Origin: Angiostrongylus vasorum
Lineage: Eukaryota > Nematoda > Chromadorea > Rhabditida > Metastrongylidae
Length of the DNA stretch: 64,000 bases
Reading direction: 5' to 3'
Assembly: GCA_018806985.1 (NCBI GenBank)
Contig: JADANN010000345.1
Location: forward strand, 434,001-498,000
Positions 13,764-25,500 of this stretch are shown here, piece by piece. A program made the translations under genes and the position numbers. Each line of letters starts with the position of its first letter. Position 1 is the first letter of the stretch. Under the pieces are notes generated by a model. The model was not told the DNA's origin. It ran no database searches and was given only the letters and a program-made list of their open reading frames with translations.

Positions 13764-13910
13764 GATACATCATAGTAAATGAATGTATAGCATTCAATAA
13801 TGTGGTTGAAGGGAAATGTCTCTGGATCACAATGGAAAAAAGCGTTTGGCGCCGGTTCTCTAGATAGCCGTAGGCCTATGCCGGTACCTGTGCAGCTCCG
13901 ATCCCTCCAG

Positions 13911-16900
13911 TTACAATCGAACTTCACTCGCTTTGTGGTCATCTGACAAGTACTCTGCTACTTTATTGGTTGCTTTCTTCTCTTTCGGAACACAAGGGAA
14001 GTAGTTTATGAATGGAACCTGAAGAAAAGTTCCATTTAGTCCTGGTTGGTCAAACTTTAAAAAAAAGGAAGAGTTCATGGTATGAGTGAACTCTAGCCGC
14101 CATGTTAGATTTGTTTTGTAAATTTATTAATGACATAGAAGAACTTGTATCAGATCTTCTTTGGCATGAAGTTGTTTCTGGTACTACATAATGAAAAGAA
14201 CTCGTATTGATATGGTTTGAGAGCGATTAGTACCTAAGCTTCACGCTTTGCCGAACTGCGTATTGTGTTCTCCTTCGGGACATTGTTACTTTTTAGATGG
14301 ATTCTGGTAATTCGCATACTTACGATCAGTCTTGGCAGGCTAGAGATCCCTAATCTGACAATGGATAAAAGGATAAAGGATAAAGCTGTCGGCGTTGATC
14401 AGTCCCCTGTAGGATGCGCCACGCGTTCTACTTCATTAAGCATCGTTTGGAGGTGATTGGATACCTCGCCTACAGTGACTCGCGGTGGCCTACCGACGTA
14501 TCGAGCCAGTGCTGTAATCCTACCAGACAAGTCTGGTACCAATTTGCAAACCCCCGAAGGGATGGAAGACTTGGTGGACTATAGGCGCGGGGGATTGATT
14601 CCACGCGTTTGTTGCAGGGCGCCTCCGATCACTGCGCCACACACGCCCTTTGAAGCTCCATGCTTTTGATAATGGATACATATAAATAATCACGTTAATA
14701 AGTGTTACCTTGTTTAAGAACTTCATTATAATTGGTGAGTAGCTGTAAGTGTCATCATCGATCGAGATTTCATGAATAATACCGCGAGGGCGGAGACCAC
14801 GCTGCTCTCTGGTGGCTCCTAAAAATTTCCGAAATGGTTTCTCGTTGGAGTTATTGATTTTCTGTGATGAATTTGGCACTAATATGGTCCTATTTACATA
14901 CTATCAGCTGCTGTAACATGTGTGAAGATCATAGGCAACTGTTTAGTGCTTTAAACTGACTGCGTTGTTCTCACTTTATATACGCGTAGGAGTCGTTATA
15001 TGATGCACCATAGGTGGCGGATAAACTGAGGCAGCCTTGGACCCGTTGCTTACCCTCTGGTGGCCCAATCTGACCAGTAAGGAACGTGTCGGGTTTTCAA
15101 AATTGATAATAAAGCACGAATAGTGCTTGAATGAACGTAGTCGCCATCAAATCCGTTCTCAATGTTTAAAAAAGGACTATTAGACGAAAGTAATATCAAT
15201 ATAGTGGTAGTAGTACTTGTGGGTTTGTAGTGGATTTAAATTCCTCGTACATACGACGGATCATTTCCTTAGTAATTGTCGAAATAGGTATGCCTTGATG
15301 TCTGACGTCGACTGTCAACGAATTGTTGAAGTCTTCTTTATTCCTTCCTTCTTCCTCATCCTTGCCAATGGCTAGTGAAAAGTAGGTGGACGAAGATTAC
15401 GCTTCTACCTTCCAAGACTGAAGAAATGATTGATTGTGTTTGACATCCCAGCATTCTACTTTCCATCAATCAAATACCGAAAATGTTTTCCAACTAGTTC
15501 AAGTAAGTTCACTTCCAGTCAGTCTATGGTGAACTGAATCAAGATGGCGATATGCTCAGACAGATATTCCTGGGGTTGCACGAGTATTTCTGTGGTTCAG
15601 ATAAACTTCGTCGGTGATTTTGAATTCAGAGTTATGGTATAAATAATGATTATGTGGCAGAACTGGTAACCAGATGCGAATGCATTGCGTTCGTCATCGT
15701 TGGATGACGTTCACCACTCATTCTGGAACTGCCAAGTGATTGTCAATTAATAATGAATCATCACCAATTTTTAATAGCTGGAGTTCTATGACAACAGTGA
15801 TAAAATGAAATGCAATGTTGAAGCAATGAAATGGTTTCGATATGAGGAATTGAAAGAAACCTGCGAAATGATGAGTAAAGCTTGGAAGAATGTAACGTCA
15901 GAGTTACCTAACAGCAATAATTCACTGTTCTCTTGATAAACACACAGAAGGTCGTTATTCTACTCTTTACTTACAAATGCCTACGTTCCAGCAGATTACG
16001 TCTTCTTCAGAAACTGGAAAGGTCAAAAGCAATTACATTACTAGCTTCTTCATGCACTCACCGCTTTTAGCGAGTCTTCCACCAAGCGCCTTATTTCATT
16101 GGTGAGCTAACACGAGATTGTTACCAAATATTTATCCGACTAGCTTTTCGACGTCTTCGTCTTCCTCAGAACCGATGATCCGAGTTGATAAGTTCACAAT
16201 CACTTGTTCTGGCACTGTGGAATCTTCGTAATAGCAGCGAACCGGATCTTTTAGTGTGGAGCACCGTCGAACGAGAACCTCAATCGGCAGCGCTCCTTTT
16301 ATACAGGAAGGTTGTTGATGATACTGATTGCCCGCAGATAGTAATCTGTTTCTTAACGGACAATCCATCTTGCAGCAGTCGGTACGAGATAAGCTTGCCC
16401 GGAGAGCAACCGTACAGAGATCACATGGATGGGTAATGTGTTTCTGTCACATTGCAATGTAACTCCTGAATGTAGTGTGAGGTCACGTGTGGTCACGAGG
16501 CATTTCTCCTCACTGCGGTTTAATTTTGGATCCTTAGAATTCATCGCGGTGAAGTTTTTTGATTCCTGTGAGACGATGGTAACTTGCACTTAAAAATCTA
16601 AATTATGTCTTCATTTGTTACGCGCGCCTAGTGGAGTACATCGTTTAGCTTTAAGTTTACCCAATAGATGTTCTTCTATATGGATGCATAGTGCTGTACC
16701 CATTTCGCCAATGTATTCGTCCCCCCACGTTTTGCAAGAGATCAGATAAACTGTACCCGAACTCATGCAATCACTGTCTCTACCCTTTTTAGGGCATATT
16801 ATGCAATTTTGTCTTGTACAAAGACGGTTTACAGAGGCGGTTGCGAACTACCTGCCGTTTGAGGGTGTTTGATAGTACTTCATTCACTGCCACCGAATTC

Positions 16901-19900
16901 TCTAGAGCAGGCCTTCTTAAGCAACATTTTATAGCTGCACTTAATTCGTTTGAAATAAAGGGCAGTATAAATGGGGCCTCATTCTCGCTAGATATATTGT
17001 TGCAGGGTATGGTTTTTCTTCTACAGCTATCCGGAGAAGCTACAATTTCGTACTATTTGCCGCACCCTTTCATAGATTCTTTCCTTCTGCTCTCTTCCTG
17101 TACACACATTCGTGGATGTTAAAAAAAAGCACATTTCTCACAAGCGCCCTTTTAGTGTACGAGGGATGAGAGAAAAGGTAATGAACCACTATGTTCTCAG
17201 TACTTGGTTTTCGGCATCATTTTGTAATGTAGCCGTTTTCAGATAGGTAAAGCGAAGGACAAAACAATCATCTGTATATTTACAGTAGAGTAATGGCCAG
17301 AGATCGATACTGGTGCTTCCATTGTAGATATAAAGGCAACGGCAAGGCTTGGTGCCAACCGCTGCCTTATTGCCAACCCCTCCAATTTGTCTGTAGTATT
17401 TCCTTGACCATCTGAAGATTGAGCAGTTTAGGCACTCCTTTTAGGGAGGGCCACCAACCGCTGTATCTGGAAGCCATACATGCTTATTGCTTCTTCGCGT
17501 TCCATAAGGAGTTCGAGAAAGCCTTGCATACCCAGTCATTCGACACGTCTGTATAAAAGTTGATGGTCTCCATCACGTACGCGCTGTTAAGACATGCGTT
17601 ACGTAGACGATCCGACAACATTTGGGTGTTCGTGAAATGGGTTGGAATATGTTTTTAATAACTGGATAAGTATTAGGTTGGAAACCATGATATGCTATCC
17701 GTTCGCTCGTCTACACGGCTAATAATGGGTCTGTCCCTTACTAATGATAAATCGGTAGGCCCAGGATTATCAGTGGATAGTAACTTGTAAGTTTTGACAA
17801 GCAAGTGTATGATTGAACATATTGGTAATTCAATTTGAGGTTGTGAATTAACTGATGGTTTTGAATCTGCCGTGCTTGCCACTTTTCCCCATTCCTTTTC
17901 GATATTGATTTTTGAATTCTTTTTCAGATGATTGTCAATAAAGAAAAAGCATCTTCAAGACATTTTTGTTATCTCAAAACCTGACTGATAAGGAAATGCT
18001 ACGAAGTTTCCACTCTTATCACTAATAGATAAACAAGTGTTTTTTGACTTTATCAGATCTCAGACTTCTCGCATGTCACATTCTTACATTCTTGGGAGGT
18101 TGGTGCTAAATTTCTTCGTGCGATAGTGGTTAAGGACTTTGGAAGTTTCGTCTCCAAATATCTTTGCAATCACCCGATAGCGTCTATTAATGCGATTATA
18201 TTACTTTCGCTCATATACAAATAAGGTTTAATCCACATACCGCCAACAGTGTTATCCAAAAAACATGCACACATCGCCCCAACAAACATTTGCAATTTAA
18301 GGAGTACATTGATGACGTCATCGAAGACATGGACACCTAAACAGCTTATTATTTGAAAATGTCTTTTTGATTCAGTAATTATTCTTTAGTGTTTCATTCT
18401 AATAACTAACCGTTTTAAACAAAAAACACCTATTGCATTTCTGAATCAGGTCAACCGATGTGAAGTTAGCATAAAAAAGGATAAAGCTTTCGGCTAATCA
18501 GTCCCTGAGGGATGGGCCATGCATTCGCCTTGATTAAGCATCGTTTGGAGATGATTGAATGCACATCTGGCCATTACAATGACTCGCGTTGGACCACCGA
18601 TGTATCAAGCCAGTGCTGCTACCCTCGCAGACAAGCCTGGTACCAATTTGCCGATCCCGGAGGGACGTAAGGCATGGTAGGCCAGGGGGCACGGGGATCG
18701 ATCCCACGTGTGTGTTGCAGGGCGCCTCTGACCACTGCGCCACACGCGCCTCGCCCTGAAGTTAGCATGACCACTTAAAAGTACATCAATGCCATCGAAC
18801 ACTTCGAATGAGCACCAAAAATGTCTCCGTGAGTTTCCTTCTCGTTCCAGAGCTACTTAATGGGTCCAGCCGACTCGAGAAGAACATCCCATTGGTCTTT
18901 TGTTCTTACTATTTTAAGCGATAATGGGTAGTTCACCGGTTTCTGAGAGTGTACGCTTGCTTAGGATATCTAAGGACTTTCATGCTATTTCTTACGCAAA
19001 GATTCGAACCCATAAACTAAGGGAGCGTGTAGCGCAGTGATTCGAGGTGTCGTACCATATACACGCTCTCTTTCGTTCGACCATGTGCCGCTGGCTAACT
19101 AAATCCCGTGTCAGTCACTGGTTTGACATATAGGGTAGGGCCACTAAAAGGCATTGTTCACTGCAGATATGCACTTGTTCATCTCTATGATGTTACGAAT
19201 GGAGTCGAATGTATGGCGCATTCATTAGGAATTTAAGCCTCATCGCTTATCCTTCTCAAAATGAATCTTTTATATTGGAGTTCATATTTTGCTATTATTG
19301 AGTTGTTTACATGTAGAGCAGTAAATCAAGTACGAGCTACTCTTCCATCGTATAGGCAGGAACGGAGTGGTTATAAAAAGTTATCATGGAGAATAGCATT
19401 TGTTAAATGCATATAAATTTACCAGTATCTACTGGGTACCGCCTGAAGTATTCAGGAACAATCATACCGAATAGCATGGAGAAACCTAGAATGCCCATAT
19501 TTCTCGATATGCTCATGTCCACCTGCAATACAGTTGTTGTAATCAAATTTAAATCTCTAGACTTAATTATGAACACATTTTGCTCTTTGAGAATTTGAAC
19601 CTACTGTCTGTAGATTGGAGACAGCCACACCCACAACCATAGCCATTGATGAGCCCAAAATACCACCAACCAAAGGATCAGGTATGGTAGACAATACAGC
19701 ACCAATCTAAAACAGGAAAGCAGAAAAGTCACCTTGTAATTTTTAGTGAATAGGATGCTGTAAGTGCTTTTTCATGAGGTAGTACAGATGTTGTACATGA
19801 ATGGACAATGGCTTTCAAGAGAACGGATACTCGCTTAGTTGTTCCTTTGAAGACAGTGGGACTTATCTTTGAAGGATGAAATATGAATTTATTAACAGTT

Positions 19901-22482
19901 AGTCCTTTAGGTCGATGAACAGACAATATTTCTATTGATTACCTTGTCATATGGGTAGATGAGAATACGGATTTGTAGGATATCCGCAGAAATTCTTCAT
20001 AGGATGAGAAGGAACAAGGCACTGATTCCTACTCTAGTATCACTAACAGAAGTAGTTTGGAGTTGTTTTTGGAATTCGGCCGTTTTAAACGTATTCTAAA
20101 GATAAAGAAGAGTCTGTTCTTAAGAATTTTTGTGGAAAGAAAAAGTTCCAGGGTATTTGTGGAGGCTTAGTTTTTAGACCAGGGCTATCCGTGGATGAAG
20201 TAAAATGAGCTGCGGACACACACTTTTCAATCATTGGTTGTAACCAAATTCATTTAATCATTGTTATACACATGCTAGTCCATACCTTAGTGGAGACACC
20301 GAGTACAATAAGTAGCAATCCAGCGACGACCATCGTCCACCTGGAGGCGACACGAGTCACGCCAATGACGCCGATGTTTTCTGTGTGCGTCGTCATGCCC
20401 ACTGCTGGACCAAGTAATCCTGATAAGAATGTGCCCATTCCTGAAATATGAACTACTCCATTTAGTTGAGAAAATTCTGGAATCTTGAATAGGTAAGATA
20501 CTGTACTGTCCACATAGCATTTCATAGAAATTAGGTTTTTCGTTTATTTCTTTCTCTTTCCCAGTACTCATATGACAATTCTATAATTCAGGGCAGTGCA
20601 AAGCAATAAAAACTTTATGAAGTAGGGAAATGAATGGAATAGGTAGCCTGTATTTCATTGTTGTACCTCAGTTTAACCTAAGTTCCGGCAACACATCATT
20701 CTTCAGAATCGAAATGATTCCGGGCGAGTGTCCACAGTATCGTTAAATTTTATAAGGTTTTAGTCTCAAAAGCTACATCGAATCGAACGGTGTGGATTCA
20801 GGCACCACACGTTGCACCTTGATTACAGCTTATCAGTGAGACAACATATCACTTTACCTATTTACTTATGTGACCCATCTTTACACACTGATAATCCCCG
20901 TACTTCTGTCATTAGGTTTATTGCAATGAATCCGTTGTAAATGGAGATCGTTGAATTTGCGTCTGAGTTCTTCAATACTTGAAAAATGTCACATTTTTCG
21001 TGAATGCCTTTGGAAGATGGTCAAGTGTGATTTTCCCCAAAATCATGGCTGAGCTCTGGTAAATCATTCCCAAGTCTTAAACATAGGCAATCAACATTCA
21101 TTGTGGACCGGAGCGAATTTTTTTCCCGGACAGGTCTGCCGCTGAGTTACCGACCCCGGCGGTATGACAGACTTGGTTAACGTCAAACCAGCAACTATGC
21201 ATATAATGCACAGCATCTCCAAACCCTACGCTTTTTGCGGCTCCAATCAATGCTTCGAGTTGATCATTCATTCCGAAGGTGCATGGAAGTTGATTTGAAA
21301 GTAAGAAACGTGTCTAAATTAAATGGGAGTAAAAATCTTATTATCTCTTTTAATCTCACCTTCAGCTAATATCCCTCTATTGATGGCATGACTGGGTGGA
21401 GATCTTTCTTGCGACACTCGAGCAGCTGCGTGGTAATCACCAACCGACTCAAAGACAGAAGTCATTGATGAGAGAAGAAATGCCAGAAATAAACTGACAT
21501 CAAATGACGGTATTCCGAATTTGCCTAGAAAGTAGCTCTAATTATTTCTGAGGATGAGACCTAATGCAGCACGGAACGAGGGTCCAGTTCGTTTTCTGTC
21601 TTCAAAATTTAACGATTAAGTGAGTAATCAAATGAATTGATTGGTATTTGAGATTGGAATAAAACTGAAACACAATCCAATGGATGTGGATGGAGTAAAT
21701 TAGACAAAACGTGATTAGTATGACTTGGCAAAGAAAGAGTATGAGCGACAGAAAATCCTAGTGGTATACGAATGCAAAAACCTAGACTACCAACCAGGAT
21801 AGGGTACGGCGATCCAAGCAGAATTTCGGATCGCACTGACTTTACGAGGAATGTCGACACGAGCCGGACTTCCTGGCTCGACTAAGTCGAAAACGGTGAG
21901 CAGTACGCAGAATACCCACGAGATCACGATAGCGATGAGGTACTGTAACTCAAAGGTACAATTAGTAGATGGCTACCCATTTAAATTTTTTTCTGGAAAT
22001 AACTACATCAATTGCACGAGCACGATGAAACTAGCGTATGTTCAGGAACAAATAACTAAATAATGATAAAATTATCTGTAAAAAAGGAAGTATCTCAGAA
22101 TCCTAAGACTGAAACCCCTTTGAATAAGACGCGTTTATCTTCGTCTATCATCGGGTTACGTAGCAAATAAGTAAGTTCATAAGAGCAGAGCTAAAATGTG
22201 GTCGAAGAAGCTTACGGGATATTGTCCGAAGAGATTAGTTCTATACCAATGCAGTTTACCACGTTTAATACCAGGCAACACAACGAGCACATCAGCAAGA
22301 TAGAGAATGGTGATGAATAGTGTGACGGCTTGTCTGAACTTATACTGTAGTTACAATTCCAAAGGTGTGTTTTAATACGATAACATTTCAAGACAGTAGA
22401 AATCTTGAATTTTGGAGATGAATGTGAAGCTCTAGACTTTATAATTAAGCTACAGTAGCAACTATTGGAAGGATTGGATTAT

Positions 22483-22531
<49 letters not shown>

Positions 22532-25500
22532 ACGTATGTATTTATTTCCTCCCAACGGTTTACCGCCTCAATGTGGCTGGGAGGTGTTCTTGGGTATAGG
22601 ACTGCGATGTACAGCGGAGCGGGGTATTCATCCCCCGGCACGGTCTTCCAAGCTGAGAAGGAGTCCTGCGTTTCCATCAGGAAACCTAGCTAAGAGTAAA
22701 CCAATAACAGGATCCACCACCGTCCTAGTATCAAACTGTTCACATGGTGGAAAACCTCCCCTTGATCCACAAGGGTCGCGACCGCCTGTGGTGGTGACGA
22801 CCTAGGACAGACTTTGCCCAGGCCGAGCTCGGGACTCCAGGTAAACAAAGTGGCTAAATCAGCAAAACTCCGACAAAATGGAGATTATGCGGGGGCCTGC
22901 AAAACCAGTGAGGACGGGTCATCAAAGCGTCCGAGTATCCAAGTGTGAGCGCGTCGTTTTCTTGTTCAGCAATCGCGAGGTTGTTAAACAGCCCTTATGC
23001 GACCATAATCAGCTGTTCTAATCTTCCTCATGGGAAGGCACGTAAAAAAAGCGGTGAGTTTTTTCGAGAAGCTGTTGACCATGTAATTACCATAGAGTTT
23101 TTCGTCTTTTTGTAAGTGTCATTGAAGGGTTTGGCCTAGTAAATTGTATGTCAGTATACCCTTCCAGGCTCTGAAGAAGGCGATACTGCCGAAACGTCAG
23201 CTACTGTTGTATTGTATTGTGTTTTTCTATGGAAGTAAATGTATGCTGTTTAACAACCTCGCGATTGCTGAACAAGAAAACGACGCATTCATATTCCAAT
23301 GCCGAGGTTAATAGAAAGTCGATCCTGGGAACTATCCAAGTGTTAATTTATTTATCAATTTGTTCTGTTTAACTCAACATCACATATCTTCTGTATCGAG
23401 CACTTCTTCCATTTGATTCGATTGCTCACACCCACCTAGCAATCATCCATAAAGGTTTTTGGATTCGCGTGCTGCTTGAGGTTTCCAGATCTTCAGGAAT
23501 GCAACTGAATGCTGGCCGAGAAACTTCGGCTCGTGTAAGTGGGTATGTTAGTAATAGCCTTTTATTTACTCCATATAATTTTTCATTGGAGAATGTCATG
23601 TGAAATACAATCACAACGATGCTGAGATGTAATTTCAATGATGTTGAGATATTTGCAAAACTCCTGATCGCAGGTGTCTGCGGTGGGGTACGAACGCGCT
23701 ACTGTCCTTTCGGGGGAGTAACGCGTTCACCACCACACCATGCGGATCCTTCGTTTCGCCTGCGAAGTTATATTTCGCAATCTACCCTGCCATTAAAAAA
23801 GAGTAGGCAGTAAACAAAACGGTTAAGGTGCTGAGATATTTGCAAAATCCACATCCCAGGCCATATTCGATCGGCGATTGCCCTTCTCCGGGAGGGATCT
23901 GAATTTTGCAAATTTCTCGACATCATTGCAGTTGTAAGTAATCGTACTTAACATTATATCATTTTGTTAGTGTTATGATATATCCGGCCATTACCTTAAA
24001 TGAATAGCTCTCTCTTAATCGAAGGAAAAGGCTATGAATTATGGTGTAAGATATTCAATATGCTGGGAGGATTTTGTACAAAACAAAAAACGAAGTGCTT
24101 TCCTCGCCCGAAAGAAATAAAAAAGGAAGAATAAATAATAAATAATAGAGAAAAATACTTCACTTACATCGTTGCAACCCAATGAAGACTTATTTTGTCG
24201 ACCATTGTACCGACTTGTGAAAACGCCAACAACAACATCAAAGGTGACACCTGAAGAAGAAGCAAAAATAACCGGATTATCTGGTTGAACATATCTCGTT
24301 CCCTTTTTTTGTAACAGTACTAATAACAGGGCGGCGACTGCATGTGGTGGTGACGACCTGGGGCAGACTTTGGCTGGCTGACCTCAGGGACTTCACGGAA
24401 CCACAATGGCTAAACCAGCGAAACTCCGAAACAATGGAATTTATGCTGGGATGCGCACAGCCAGTGAAGACAGGGCATCCAAGTATTCAAGTAAGTAATA
24501 GCAATGCATGATTTCGCAAGGAATTGAAAGTATTACATTCATTTAACCAAGGAACGCACTCCATTAAAATTTTCCACCTAAATTTCATATCTTGAAGAAG
24601 CATAGGTAGTGGGAGGCGGTTAGTCACAAGGAGTTTGTCCAAAAAACAAATGTCTGCGGTAATCAGTTCAACTATATTTGCCAAATTTTCCCATAGAGAG
24701 TATATAACAGTCGACAAAGCAATATCTCCATATCAAAATAATTACTCACCGTTAATGGTCCGATGAATTTTGTTAGAACACCGACGACTCCGGTGAAACC
24801 AATTAGCATCGGCATACACGCGGCCGCCATAAGAGAACCTTGCATCTGATGAATATAGTGGAATAAATTGATCCGAATGAAAAACAACAAACATACTATT
24901 TAAATATTAATCAAATAAGATTGCTGATGGCAGCGTTAGATAGAAAAACTAGCTGAGAGAAACGCAAAGCAAGGGCCTTAGTGGTGTAGTGTGTATAAGC
25001 GAGCCTCTGGTAAGGGAAATCGTGGTTCGGTCTGGATGAGGGCTCAAGTTTTGCGAATATCTCAGCATTATTGTGGTTGTATTTCACATCATACCCTTCT
25101 GTGAAAAGTTATAGTACGCAGCAAATAAAAGATTAACATTGTGATTTCGACTGCAGCCTCAGCTTGACTAGGTTCAATGTCGATTTTTGCTCCCCTAGAT
25201 CAATCCCGCCGACGGGTGATTGCTGATGGCAGCGTTAGGTAGGGAAACTAGCTGTTAGAAACGCAAAGCAAGGGTCCCCAGTGGCCTAGGGTGTAATATG
25301 CGAGCCCCCGAAAAGAATCATGGTTCGATCTGGTACGGGTTCCAAATTCTGCGAATATCTCAGCATGGTGTAGTTGTGTTTCACATTATACCCTACCGTG
25401 AAAAAAATAAAGAATTTAATAATATTAACACGGTCCTAGGAGATAAATTCGTTGTTTGCTAATGCCATAGCAACAGCGCTAGGTAGCATCCAGGCGTGAG

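Larger units (their letters stand above)
16102..16440 (-). mobile_element. Hammerhead/TATA pseudo-LTR element (copy P3)
   Basis: The minus strand runs from about 16440 down to TAACACGAGATTG-type ends. It carries a TATAAAAG box at 16303-16296 and, about 130 nt downstream, the hammerhead-like core at 16169-16146. It ends with the CACGAG and GAGCTAA terminal signature shared with the copies near 47.6, 49.4 and 50.5 kb. No protein-coding capacity was seen. Confidence 0.7.

Noticed and set aside
16102..16440. Conserved acidic peptide motif (SEEDEDVEKL-like) as a protein domain
   Set aside because: The motif is the translation of the hammerhead core (CTGAGGAAGACGAAGACGTC) and is better explained by RNA structure.
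22481..22693. Open frames with Tyr-Ile repeats
   Set aside because: They are translations of the (TA)n microsatellite fused to repeat IV.
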